This document shows positions 8,045-17,000 of a stretch of 29,699 bases of DNA, piece by piece. The position numbers and the translations under genes were made by a program. The DNA comes from CAYLGY01 sp964383325 (lineage in GTDB: Bacteria; Pseudomonadota; Alphaproteobacteria; Rhizobiales; Rhizobiaceae): positions 1-29,699 of the forward strand of contig CAYLGY010000029.1 of the NCBI GenBank assembly GCA_964383325.1, given 5' to 3'. Numbering within the stretch: position 1 is the first letter of the stretch; each line of letters begins with the position of its first letter. The notes below the pieces were generated by a model that was not told where the DNA came from, did not search any database, and saw only the letters and a program-made list of their open reading frames with translations.

Positions 8045-9265
8045 TCAGTCTGCGGCGCCGTAGCGCCGGATCCATTCCCGCTCCAGCATTTCCATCCAGG
8101 CAGGATGAGGCTCATCCAGTGCCGGGCCGAGCGCATCCGGCGCAAGCGTCGCAACACCGAGTGCAAGCGCCTCGAACCGGGCCCTGTCCTCGGCGCCTAG
8201 CGCGTCAAGATCGAGGACCGTCGGATCACCCCACACTGCCGGATCCTCCTTTCGGGCCTGCGCTTCGGGAGACAGCAGGAAATCGGCAAGGACCATGGCT
8301 CCCGCCTTCGCTGCCGCGTTGAACGGGATCGCGAGGAAATGCGTATTGGCAAGCGTCCCGCCCGGAAAGACGAAGGAGCGCACCGTCTCGGGCAGTTCGC
8401 CATTAGCGATTGCATTTGAGGCTTCGGATGGATTCAGCGCAAAGATGATCTCGACTTCTCCATCGGCCAGCAATTGCTTCATTGCCGGATAGTTCTGCGG
8501 ATAGGCGCGCCCACCGCGCCAGAGCACCAGGCGAAGCGCATCGAGCCATTCGAAAAGCGGCGCCGTTGCCTTCTCGAACGTCGCTTCGTCGGGCGTCCGC
8601 ATCAGAAGGCCGCGATCCTCGACCTGCTCCAGCAGCACCTGTTTCAGGAAGGAGGAGCCGGTGAAATCCGGTGGCTGCGGATAGGTGAAGCGGCCCGGAT
8701 GACTCCTCGCCCACTCGAGCAGTTCACTGGCGTCCTTCGGCATGGAAGCCGGATCACTTCGTGCGGAATCGTGGAAAAATACCAGTTTCGCCATGCCCCA
8801 GGGGCTTTCGAGGCCCTCGACGGGTATGGTGAAATCGACGCGCACGGTGGGCTTGTCGGCGACATCGACATATCGCCAGTTCGGAAGATCCTCGGCCCAT
8901 CCGGGAGCATGCAGAAGGCCCTCGCGCTTCATCGCGGCGAAATTCTCGCCATTGATCCACACGAGGTCGACCGACCCGCCCTCCGTCCTGCCAGCGGCCT
9001 TCTCGGTCAGAATCTGGTTGACCGCATGTGTCGTATCGTCCAGCTTCACATGAACGACCTCGACGCCGAACCGCTTCTGCATCTCCTGCCCGGCCCATTC
9101 GACATAGCCATTGATCTGCTCGGAACCGCCCCAGGCATGGAAATAGACCGTCTGGCCTCTTGCCTCAGCGAGCACTGTATCCCAGTCCTTCGGATCTAGG
9201 TTGCCCGCCTGCGCTGCCGCAAGTCCTCCCAGCAGGCCCAGCAGCATCGAACCGCAACGGATCAT
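8045..9265 (-). CDS. ynjB: ABC transporter substrate-binding protein, YnjB-like
   Basis: This is a 406-residue periplasmic binding protein. It begins with a Sec signal peptide (MIRCGSMLLGLLGGLAAAQA, residues 1-20). The mature part opens with the fold typical of family 1 extracellular binding proteins: QTVYFHAWGGSEQINGY near the start, then DLVWINGENFAAMKREGLL. These match YnjB (COG4134 type) from memory. The ATG at 9265 is preferred because GAGGAG ends 6 nt upstream; a second ATG 6 nt earlier is too close to that site, and the longer open frame to 9391 would bury the signal peptide. It is the first gene of the six-gene minus-strand unit and is transcribed divergently from the macroglobulin gene. 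Its ligand is not known. Confidence 0.9.
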   Translation of the reverse strand: MIRCGSMLLGLLGGLAAAQAGNLDPKDWDTVLAEARGQTVYFHAWGGSEQINGYVEWAGQEMQKRFGVEVVHVKLDDTTHAVNQILTEKAAGRTEGGSVDLVWINGENFAAMKREGLLHAPGWAEDLPNWRYVDVADKPTVRVDFTIPVEGLESPWGMAKLVFFHDSARSDPASMPKDASELLEWARSHPGRFTYPQPPDFTGSSFLKQVLLEQVEDRGLLMRTPDEATFEKATAPLFEWLDALRLVLWRGGRAYPQNYPAMKQLLADGEVEIIFALNPSEASNAIANGELPETVRSFVFPGGTLANTHFLAIPFNAAAKAGAMVLADFLLSPEAQARKEDPAVWGDPTVLDLDALGAEDRARFEALALGVATLAPDALGPALDEPHPAWMEMLEREWIRRYGAAD

Positions 9266-9328
9266 GCACATCTCCTCACAATGCGGCGAACCTCGTTTCG
9301 CCGGCCCGGGAGAGTATGGCAGAGAGCG

Positions 9329-9357
9329 TTGACAAGTCGAGGTCGGCGGCGAAAACT
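9329..9357 (+). promoter_or_regulatory. Possible promoter for the macroglobulin-pbpC unit
   Basis: The 126-nt divergent gap between ynjB and the macroglobulin gene holds a perfect TTGACA at 9329-9334, followed after 17 nt by AAAACT, a poor -10. The -35 match and its position are reasonable, the -10 is weak. Promoters for the minus-strand unit should also lie in this gap but I could not identify one. Confidence 0.3.
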
Positions 9358-9391
9358 GCCCCTGATCTCGCGGCCATGAAGGGAGCAGCAC

Positions 9392-12300
9392 ATGCTTTTC
9401 CGGTTATTTCCTACGAGCATCGTTCTGTTGTTCCTTTCGATCGCCGCTCCGGCAGAGCAATTTGTCCTTACCCCCGACAGCGATTATTACGGCTTCGATC
9501 TGCGAGCCGAGCCGGAAATGACGCTCGAACAGTGCCAGATGGAATGCCTCGCCGATCCAGCTTGCCGCGCCTTCACCCATAATGGCAGGAACGGCCATTG
9601 CTTCCTGAAGTCAGACCATGGCCCGCTTCAACCCTTCGTGGGTGCGACTGCCGGCCGCCTGGCCGACAATGACGCCATGACGGATCTGGGCGCGCCACCG
9701 CCCCTGACCTTCCTGCCGGACTACGTGCACGATGAAGCGATCAGCTATCGCGCCGACCTGTTGCGCGCCGAGACCCGCGACCCCACGACCGATTCGGCGC
9801 AACCCGAACTTCTCGCCCGGCAGGCATTGGCTGCCGGCAATCCCGTCGGCGCCATCGGGCATTTCCGGACTGCGCTGGCAATCGCGCCGGAAACCAGCAG
9901 CGCCTGGTCTGGCCTTTCCGAAGCAGCGCGCACGGCAAGCGGACAGCAAGGCGTCGACAATTGGCAGATGCAGATCACGGCCGGAGCGGCGGCGGTAAAT
10001 GCCTACCAGACCTCCCGGCACGCTCGCGAGCGCGCCGAGGCCCTGCGGCAGCTTGGCCTCGCATTGGAATGGCGGCAAATGTACCGACCTGCCATCACCG
10101 CATATGCGGCAAGCCTTGCCTTGCATGAAAACCCGGCACTGCGGGCGCAGTACGAGGATTTGCGCCAGCGTCAGGGCTTCCGCATTGTCGATCACACCAT
10201 CGATTCCGATAGCCGGACGCCGCGCGCATGCGTCCAGTTCTCGGAACCGCTTGTGAAGTCCGGCGTGGACTATGCCGACTTCGTCACGCTGGACGGACGA
10301 GCGGCGCAGAATGTCACGACCGGCGAGCGGGAGATCTGCGTCGAAGGTCTCTCGCATGGCGAGCGTTACCGGCTTGAACTTCGCGCGGGACTGCCCTCCT
10401 CCATCGGCGAAGCGATTTCAGGCCCGGTCGGCCTCGACGTCTATATCCGCGACCGGACGCCTTTCGTGCGCTTCACAGGCGATAATTTCGTCCTTCCTGC
10501 CGCAGGTCGCCACGGAATCCCGCTGGTCACGGTCAATGCCGACAAGGTCGAACTGGCAATCTACCGGATCGGCGACCGCGCGCTTGCGGATATCGTGGGG
10601 AACTCCCGGTTCCTGCGCCAATTGACTGGCTATGCGCTGATGTCGTTGGCGGAAGAGAGCGGCGAGAGGGTCTGGCAGGGTGTGATGGAAACTGATCTCG
10701 ACCAGAACCGGGAAGTCGTCACCAGCCTGCCGCTCGACGAGGCCCTGCCGCGACGCCAGCCGGGCGTATATGTTCTGGCGGCAAGGGTGGGCGAGGCCGC
10801 CGTGGACGATTGGGAAGCCCAGGCGACGCAATGGTTCGTGGTCTCCGATATTGGACTGACGTCCTTCTCCGGCGAGGACGGGATCAGGGTGGAGGCGAGG
10901 TCGCTGGCTCGCGCGGAGCCATTGCAGGGAATCTCGCTGCAGCTCATCGCTCGCAACAACGAAGTGCTGGGCGAAGCCCTGACCGATGCCGACGGCCTGG
11001 CGCACTTCCCGGCTGGATTGGCCCGCGGCACCGGCGGCATGGCGCCTCAGCTCGTCGTGGCAAGAGACGATATGCAGGGCTTCGTCTTTCTGGACTTGGC
11101 GCGGGCTGGTTTCGACTTCTCCGATCGCGGCGTCGAGGGACGGCCTGCCCCGGGCGGAATCGATGTCATGGTCTGGACGGAACGGGGCATCTATCGCGCT
11201 GGAGAGGAGGTGCACGTCACGGCGCTCTCGCGTGACGCTGCTGCCAACGCAATCGACAACCTGCCGCTTACATTCATCTTCAGTCGGCCGGACGGCGTGG
11301 AATTCCGCCGCATGGTCAGCGTCGAGCCCCGCCTCGGCGGGCATTCGCTAGTACTGCCGCTTCCGGACAACGCCATGCGCGGCGCCTGGAATCTTGCTGT
11401 TCATGAAGATCCCGAGCGGCCGCCGCTGGCGACAAAACCCTTTCTCGTTGAGGATTTCATTCCTGACCGGATCGAGTTCGAACTGGCGACCGCCGACACC
11501 AGCCTCGCACCGGGCGTACCGCTTTCCGTCGAGGTTTCCGGCAATTTCCTTTATGGGGCGCCCGCGTCCGGCCTTGCAATGGAAGGCGAGGTGCTGATCC
11601 GTCCGACGCAGGATTGGGATGCGCATCCCGGCTATCGATTCGGCCTTGCCGACGAAAGGGACGATGCGGCCATGCGCCTTCCGCTCGTCCAGCTCCCGGT
11701 GCTCGACGCTTCGGGGAAGGCTGAAGTCCAGGTGCAGGTCGACAACCTGCCCTCAACCACTCGCCTGCTGGCCGCTGCCATCCATCTTCGCCTGCGCGAG
11801 AGTGGGGGCCGCGCCGTCGAACGGGAGATTTCGATCCCGATCCGGCCGCAAGGCCCGGTCATCGGCATCGCGCCCTCCTTTAGCGGCGATGCCGTTCCCG
11901 AAGATTCTCACGCCGGATTCCGCATCATCGCCGCGGGTCCCGATGGCGAACGCATCGACTTGCCAGGCGCGAGCTGGTCTCTCGTCAGGATCGAGCGCAA
12001 CTTCCAATGGTATCGGCAGGAGTCGGGCTGGAATTACGAAGCCGTTGATTACACGACGCTGATAGATGACGGCGAGATCGACCTGACGGCGGACCAACCG
12101 GCGCAACTCGCCCTTCCGGTAGGCTGGGGACGTTACCGGTTGGAGGTCGCAACGCCAGACGGTCACGGGATTTCGAGCGTGGAATTCAACGCCGGGTGGT
12201 TTGTCGAGAGCCGTTCGACCGATACCCCGGATGGCCTGGAAATGGCGCTCGACCGCGAGGTCTATGATGTTGGGGACGTAGCGCGTCTGCACGTCTCGCC

Positions 12301-14827
12301 GCGACATGCCGGCAAGCTCGTCGTCATTGCCGGGACCGAGGAAGTGCTGGACCGGTTCACGGCCGACATTCCCGAGACCGGAGCAACCATCGACATCCCG
12401 GTCGGCGCGCATTGGGGCGCCGGCACCTATCTCACTGCCACGCTCTACCGGCCCTCCAGCGAAGAGGGGTCGCGCGTTCCGATGCGTGCCATCGGCGTGA
12501 AATGGCTGGGCATTGCGCCGGGAGAGCGCAGTCTGGAAGTAGAGCTGCAGGCGCCGGACCGGGCGAAACCGCAGGCAAGGCTGGAAATACCTGTCGCCGT
12601 GAAGGGCGCCGGCATTGGCGAACGCGCCTACGTTACCCTCGCTGCCGTCGATGTCGGAATTCTCAATCTTACCCGCTACGAAGCTCCCGACCCTGCCGGG
12701 TGGTATTTCGGCCAGCGGCGGCTCGGCCTGCAGATGCGCGATATCTATGGTCGGCTGATCGATGGATCTGCGGGGGCGCCGGGCCGCCTGCGCACAGGCG
12801 GCGATGGCCCTGCCATGACGAGGGAGGGAAGCCCGCCGACTGAGAAGCTGGTGGCCTTTCATTCGGGGATCGTCGAGCTCGATGAGAATGGCGAGGCGGT
12901 CATCGGCTTCGACCTGCCGCAATTCAACGGAACGGTGCGACTGATGGCTGTCGCCTGGACCGCGAGCGGGCTCGGCCATGCAAGCAAGGACGTCATCGTG
13001 CGCGATCCGGTCGTCATTACCGCCAGCATGCCGCGCTTCCTCGCGCCGGGAGATGCTGCCGACATGCATCTCGAACTTGCCCTTGCCGATGCGCCGGCAG
13101 GCGCATACAGGCTGAACGTCGCGGCAATGGGCGCGGCCGACGCCGAATTCGGAACGCGCAACATCCAATTGTCGGAGCAGGGCCGGAGCGAAGTCCGTGC
13201 CCGCCTCAAGGGTATTGTTCCGGGCATGGCCCGAATCCGGATCCTGCTGGAAGGCGAAGGTGACCTGCGGCTCGAACAGGTGCACGAATTGCCGGTGCGC
13301 CCGGCAACCCTGCCCATAGCCAACCGCATGGAGATCGAGGTTGCGGCTCGTGGCGGCAGTCTTCGCCTGGACCAGGAGCTGCTGGATGGTAGCCATGCGG
13401 ACGATGCGTCAGTCACGCTCTCCATCGCGCCGGCGCAGGCGATCGACATTCCCGCCGTGCTGATGTCTCTTGATCGCTACCCCTATGGGTGCGCCGAGCA
13501 GGTCGCGAGCCGCGCCCTGCCGCTGCTCTATGCAGCGCAGCTGGCGGAGAATGCCGGGTTGGAAGCGATTGCGGGAACGGAAGATCGCGTGCGCGATGCC
13601 ATCGCCCGCGTCCTGTCGAACCAGTCTCCCGCCGGCAGTTTCGGCCTATGGTCGCCGGGAAGCGGTGATCTGTGGCTCGACGCCTACATTACCGACTTTC
13701 TGACCCGGGCCCGCGAACAGGGCTACGAAGTTCCCGAACTTGCCATGCGCAGTGCGCTCGACAACCTGCAGAACACGCTCGCCTATACGGACGATGTCGA
13801 GGCGGAAGGCCCGGCCATTGCCTATGCCATTCATGTGCTGGCGCGCAATCGCCGCGCCTCGGCAGGGGATCTGCGCTATCTTTCGGACATGCGGATCGAT
13901 GCCTTCGCCACGCCCATGTCCCGGGCGCAGATCGGCGCGAGCCTCGCGCTCTACGGAGACAGTCGCCGGGCGGAAGCCGCTTTCGCGTCGGCCCTGCAAC
14001 TCGCCGAGCAGGGCGGCGGGGTCGGACCGCACCGGGCTGATTACGGTTCGGACCTTCGCGACAATGCCGCCTTGCTTGCCCTCGCAGCCGAGAGTCGCCA
14101 GGTGCGGCCGGCAATGACGCGCCTGGTAGCGGACAGCCTCCTTGGCAGGAGGAATACCAGCACCCAGGAACAAGCCTGGATGTTGCTCGCGGCCAGAGCA
14201 CTTGAATCGTCTGACTCGACCATCGAGCTCGCGATCAATGGCAAGGAACACAGCGGTAGCTATGCACGGCGCCTGGAAGGCAGCAAACTGGCCGAGCATC
14301 CGCTCGTCATCACGAATCTCGCTGATAGCCCTGTCACCGCTGTCGTGACCACGATTGCCGCGCCGGAATACCCGCTCCCCGCCGGCGGCAATGGCTTCCA
14401 CATCGAGCGCAATTATTATTCGCTTGCCGGGGAGCTGGTAAGTCTCGCGCAAGTCAGGCAGAACGAACGGTATGTCGCAGTCCTGCGCATCGTCGAGGAG
14501 AATGCCTGGCCATCGCGTTTATTGGTGACGGATCTGCTTCCGGCCGGGGTGGAGATCGACAATCCGGCACTTGTCAGTAGTGCTGGTCTCGCCGGTTTCG
14601 ACTGGCTGCCCGAAACCGAACCAGCGCATCTGGAATTTCGCGATGACCGTTTCGTGGCCGCCTTCGAACGCGACGCAGACAGTAGCCGCGAGATCATGCT
14701 TGCCTATGTCGTACGCGCGGTCACGCCCGGAGAATATGCGCACCCCGCTGCCACCGTCGAGGACATGTACCGGCCACACTTTGCCGCTCGCACGGCCACA
14801 GGCTACATGACGGTCGTAGGACCCTGA
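9392..14827 (+). CDS. yfhM: Bacterial alpha-2-macroglobulin with N-terminal PAN/Apple-like domain (YfhM type)
   Basis: This 1811-residue protein is a bacterial alpha-2-macroglobulin, a periplasmic broad-range protease trap that couples covalently to attackers through a thioester. The N-terminus is a signal peptide (about 1-21) with no lipobox cysteine, so it is probably soluble, unlike E. coli YfhM, which is a lipoprotein. Residues about 22-90 resemble a PAN/Apple domain with cysteines 48, 52, 58 and 70. Residues about 130-270 look like TPR helices. MG domains follow, with the family signature VWTERGIYRAGE near 592-603, an A2M domain and QFNGTVRLMAVAW. The thioester motif CAEQ is intact at 1367-1370 in the context YPYGCAEQ. 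It is longer than the roughly 1650-residue E. coli protein because of the N-terminal additions. AAGGGAG precedes the ATG. pbpC follows 10 nt later. Confidence 0.93.
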   Translation: MLFRLFPTSIVLLFLSIAAPAEQFVLTPDSDYYGFDLRAEPEMTLEQCQMECLADPACRAFTHNGRNGHCFLKSDHGPLQPFVGATAGRLADNDAMTDLGAPPPLTFLPDYVHDEAISYRADLLRAETRDPTTDSAQPELLARQALAAGNPVGAIGHFRTALAIAPETSSAWSGLSEAARTASGQQGVDNWQMQITAGAAAVNAYQTSRHARERAEALRQLGLALEWRQMYRPAITAYAASLALHENPALRAQYEDLRQRQGFRIVDHTIDSDSRTPRACVQFSEPLVKSGVDYADFVTLDGRAAQNVTTGEREICVEGLSHGERYRLELRAGLPSSIGEAISGPVGLDVYIRDRTPFVRFTGDNFVLPAAGRHGIPLVTVNADKVELAIYRIGDRALADIVGNSRFLRQLTGYALMSLAEESGERVWQGVMETDLDQNREVVTSLPLDEALPRRQPGVYVLAARVGEAAVDDWEAQATQWFVVSDIGLTSFSGEDGIRVEARSLARAEPLQGISLQLIARNNEVLGEALTDADGLAHFPAGLARGTGGMAPQLVVARDDMQGFVFLDLARAGFDFSDRGVEGRPAPGGIDVMVWTERGIYRAGEEVHVTALSRDAAANAIDNLPLTFIFSRPDGVEFRRMVSVEPRLGGHSLVLPLPDNAMRGAWNLAVHEDPERPPLATKPFLVEDFIPDRIEFELATADTSLAPGVPLSVEVSGNFLYGAPASGLAMEGEVLIRPTQDWDAHPGYRFGLADERDDAAMRLPLVQLPVLDASGKAEVQVQVDNLPSTTRLLAAAIHLRLRESGGRAVEREISIPIRPQGPVIGIAPSFSGDAVPEDSHAGFRIIAAGPDGERIDLPGASWSLVRIERNFQWYRQESGWNYEAVDYTTLIDDGEIDLTADQPAQLALPVGWGRYRLEVATPDGHGISSVEFNAGWFVESRSTDTPDGLEMALDREVYDVGDVARLHVSPRHAGKLVVIAGTEEVLDRFTADIPETGATIDIPVGAHWGAGTYLTATLYRPSSEEGSRVPMRAIGVKWLGIAPGERSLEVELQAPDRAKPQARLEIPVAVKGAGIGERAYVTLAAVDVGILNLTRYEAPDPAGWYFGQRRLGLQMRDIYGRLIDGSAGAPGRLRTGGDGPAMTREGSPPTEKLVAFHSGIVELDENGEAVIGFDLPQFNGTVRLMAVAWTASGLGHASKDVIVRDPVVITASMPRFLAPGDAADMHLELALADAPAGAYRLNVAAMGAADAEFGTRNIQLSEQGRSEVRARLKGIVPGMARIRILLEGEGDLRLEQVHELPVRPATLPIANRMEIEVAARGGSLRLDQELLDGSHADDASVTLSIAPAQAIDIPAVLMSLDRYPYGCAEQVASRALPLLYAAQLAENAGLEAIAGTEDRVRDAIARVLSNQSPAGSFGLWSPGSGDLWLDAYITDFLTRAREQGYEVPELAMRSALDNLQNTLAYTDDVEAEGPAIAYAIHVLARNRRASAGDLRYLSDMRIDAFATPMSRAQIGASLALYGDSRRAEAAFASALQLAEQGGGVGPHRADYGSDLRDNAALLALAAESRQVRPAMTRLVADSLLGRRNTSTQEQAWMLLAARALESSDSTIELAINGKEHSGSYARRLEGSKLAEHPLVITNLADSPVTAVVTTIAAPEYPLPAGGNGFHIERNYYSLAGELVSLAQVRQNERYVAVLRIVEENAWPSRLLVTDLLPAGVEIDNPALVSSAGLAGFDWLPETEPAHLEFRDDRFVAAFERDADSSREIMLAYVVRAVTPGEYAHPAATVEDMYRPHFAARTATGYMTVVGP

Positions 14828-14837
14828 AGGATCGGGA

Positions 14838-16907
14838 ATGCGCAGTCGTGTCCTGGCGTTGTTCTTGTCCCTCGTCGCAGTGGCAGGCGCGGCAGGATGG
14901 CTGGACAGGCTCGACCGCGCGGATCCACCACCGCTTGAGCTCGTCGATGAAACCGGGGTGGAACTGACCGACCGGGAAGGCAGGCTCCTGCGCGCCTTCT
15001 CGATCGCAGACGGGCGCTGGCGTCTTGCAGTGAACCTGGGAGAGGTCGATCCGCAATTCATCGACATGCTGATCGCCTATGAGGACCAGCGCTTTTTCAG
15101 CCATTCCGGCATTGACCTTCTGGCACTTGGCCGGGCAGCGTGGCAGATGGCAAGCGCGGGCCGAATTGTTTCCGGGGGATCGACCTTGACGATGCAGCTT
15201 GCGCGGCTGATCGAGCCGCGGGAAAGCCGCTCGTTTTCCGCCAAACTTCGTCAGATCTGGCGCGCACTGCAAATCGAGCGGCGGCTGTCAAAGGAGGAAA
15301 TCCTCACCGCCTATCTGACGCTCGCCCCCTATGGAGGCAATGTCGAAGGCATTCGCGCCGCATCGCTGACCTGGTTCGGCAAGGAACCCCGCAAGCTTCA
15401 GCTTGAGGAGGCAGCGCTGCTGGTGGCATTGCCGCAGCTACCGGAAAGACGGCGTCCCGATCGCTATCCGGTCGAGGCTGGGCAGGCGCGTGACCGCGTA
15501 TTGAAACGCATGGCCAGAGCGGGGCGGATCCCCACCAGCGAGATCGAGCGGGCGAGCTTGCGGACTGTCCCCACGACCCGCCGGCAGATGCCGGCGCTGG
15601 CCGCGCATCTGGCCGAGACTGCGCGCCATGCAGCGCCTCTGAAACGGCAGCACCGCACCACGCTCGACCGACGGATCCAGGCGCAGATGGAAACCGTGGC
15701 GCAGGAAGCCGCCCGAAGCCGCGGGGCGGAGATCTCTCTCGCCCTCATCGTCGCCGATGCCCTTACCGGTGAGATTCTCGCGCAGGTCGGATCCGCCGAT
15801 CCTCTAGACGATCGCCGCCTTGGCTGGATCGACATGACACGCCAGCCACGTTCGCCGGGATCGGCGTTGAAGCCTTTCATCTTCGCGCTGGCCTTCCAGG
15901 AGGGCATCGCCGCGCCACAGACACTGATCGCCGATCGGCCGGCCAATTTCTCGGGCTACCGACCGCGCAATTTCGATCTCGCGTATCAGGGTGACGTACC
16001 CGTCAGCACCGCCTTGCAGATGTCGCTCAATGTTCCCGCGCTGCAATTGCTGGAAGCAGTGGGGCCGCTGCGTCTTGACGGACTGGTCCGGCGGGCCGGC
16101 GCAAAGCTGGCATTGCCAGCAGGTGAGGCGCCGGGACTGGCCATTGGGCTTGGAGGCGCAGGAATTACCCTGATGGATCTGGTGCAGCTTTATACAGCCT
16201 TTCCCAATCAGGGCCGGGTTGCCCGACTGGGAAACGGCATCGAGGGCATGCCCTCGCCCGGGCCCCGCATCCTCGATGCGATTTCAGCCTGGCAGGTTGC
16301 GGATATTCTAGCAGGGACGCCGCGGCCCCTGTCTGGCAGCTCCCGGCGCATCGCCTACAAGACCGGCACCAGCTATGGCTATCGCGACGCATGGGCCGTC
16401 GGATTCGACGGCCGGTATGTGATCGGCGTCTGGGCAGGCGTCGCGGACAATCGTTCCATCCCCGGGCTGACCGGCATCACCGCGGCTGCGCCGGCCCTAT
16501 TCGATGCCTTTGCCAGATCCAGGCTTCCTGTGGTCAGCCCGCTGCCGCCGCCGGAAGGCGCTGCGCCTCTGCGGGCTGAAGAGCTGCCCGTCGGCTTGCG
16601 CCGCTTTGTCTCCCGAACCCAGGGGCTGGTTGAGGTGACCGCTACGGAGCCGCCTCCGGAAATCGTCTATCCGCCGCAAGGATCCCGTATCGACCTGGGC
16701 ATCCGCGGCCAAGGCAGGGCTGCACCCTTGATCGTCAAGCTTCAGGGCGGCCAGGCACCCTTCCGCATGCTGGCCAATGGCAGGCCGCTCGCGGGGAATT
16801 TGCGCCGGCGGACGGCGAGCTGGCTTCCGGACAGTGTAGGGTTCTCGACTCTCACCATCATCGACGCGCGCGGACAGGCCGCCAGCGTCACGGTTTATGT
16901 TGATTGA
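14838..16907 (+). CDS. pbpC: Penicillin-binding protein 1C, bifunctional peptidoglycan synthase
   Basis: This is a 689-residue class A PBP. A single N-terminal membrane anchor (about 5-20) precedes a GT51 transglycosylase domain with catalytic Glu82 in YEDQRFFSHSGID and the SGGSTLTMQLARL motif. The transpeptidase domain has the active-site serine at Ser342 in PGSALKPF (SxxK, Lys345), an SLN motif (MSLNVPAL) and KTGTSYGYRDAW (KTG at 508-510). The last 80 or so residues form the BiPBP_C-type domain characteristic of PBP1C (VYPPQGSRIDL onward). All catalytic motifs are intact. It lies 10 nt after the macroglobulin gene; this pairing is widespread and is interpreted as wall repair linked to trapping of intruding proteases. 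Confidence 0.96.
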   Translation: MRSRVLALFLSLVAVAGAAGWLDRLDRADPPPLELVDETGVELTDREGRLLRAFSIADGRWRLAVNLGEVDPQFIDMLIAYEDQRFFSHSGIDLLALGRAAWQMASAGRIVSGGSTLTMQLARLIEPRESRSFSAKLRQIWRALQIERRLSKEEILTAYLTLAPYGGNVEGIRAASLTWFGKEPRKLQLEEAALLVALPQLPERRRPDRYPVEAGQARDRVLKRMARAGRIPTSEIERASLRTVPTTRRQMPALAAHLAETARHAAPLKRQHRTTLDRRIQAQMETVAQEAARSRGAEISLALIVADALTGEILAQVGSADPLDDRRLGWIDMTRQPRSPGSALKPFIFALAFQEGIAAPQTLIADRPANFSGYRPRNFDLAYQGDVPVSTALQMSLNVPALQLLEAVGPLRLDGLVRRAGAKLALPAGEAPGLAIGLGGAGITLMDLVQLYTAFPNQGRVARLGNGIEGMPSPGPRILDAISAWQVADILAGTPRPLSGSSRRIAYKTGTSYGYRDAWAVGFDGRYVIGVWAGVADNRSIPGLTGITAAAPALFDAFARSRLPVVSPLPPPEGAAPLRAEELPVGLRRFVSRTQGLVEVTATEPPPEIVYPPQGSRIDLGIRGQGRAAPLIVKLQGGQAPFRMLANGRPLAGNLRRRTASWLPDSVGFSTLTIIDARGQAASVTVYVD

Positions 16908-16930
16908 AATGGCGCCATTAGCAGGAATGG

Positions 16931-16959
16931 ATTGACGCATCTGATGCAATCCTTATCGT
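16931..16959 (+). promoter_or_regulatory. Possible promoter with overlapping dyad upstream of the Liv-type importer
   Basis: A TTGACG (16932-16937) is followed after 16 nt by TATCGT (16954-16959). A perfect small dyad, GCATC-T-GATGC (16937-16947), flanked by ATTG and AAT, lies immediately inside the spacer. That layout would suit a repressor or activator site, but the match is short and unsupported by repeats elsewhere in the window. Confidence 0.3.
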
Positions 16960-17000
16960 CGCTCGGGGACCAAGGAAAAAATCTAGAGGGGAAATGCCCG

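Noticed and set aside
11753..13396. 547-codon minus-strand open frame inside the macroglobulin gene
   Set aside because: It lies wholly antisense to the macroglobulin coding sequence, shows no motifs, and is explained by codon bias of the sense gene.
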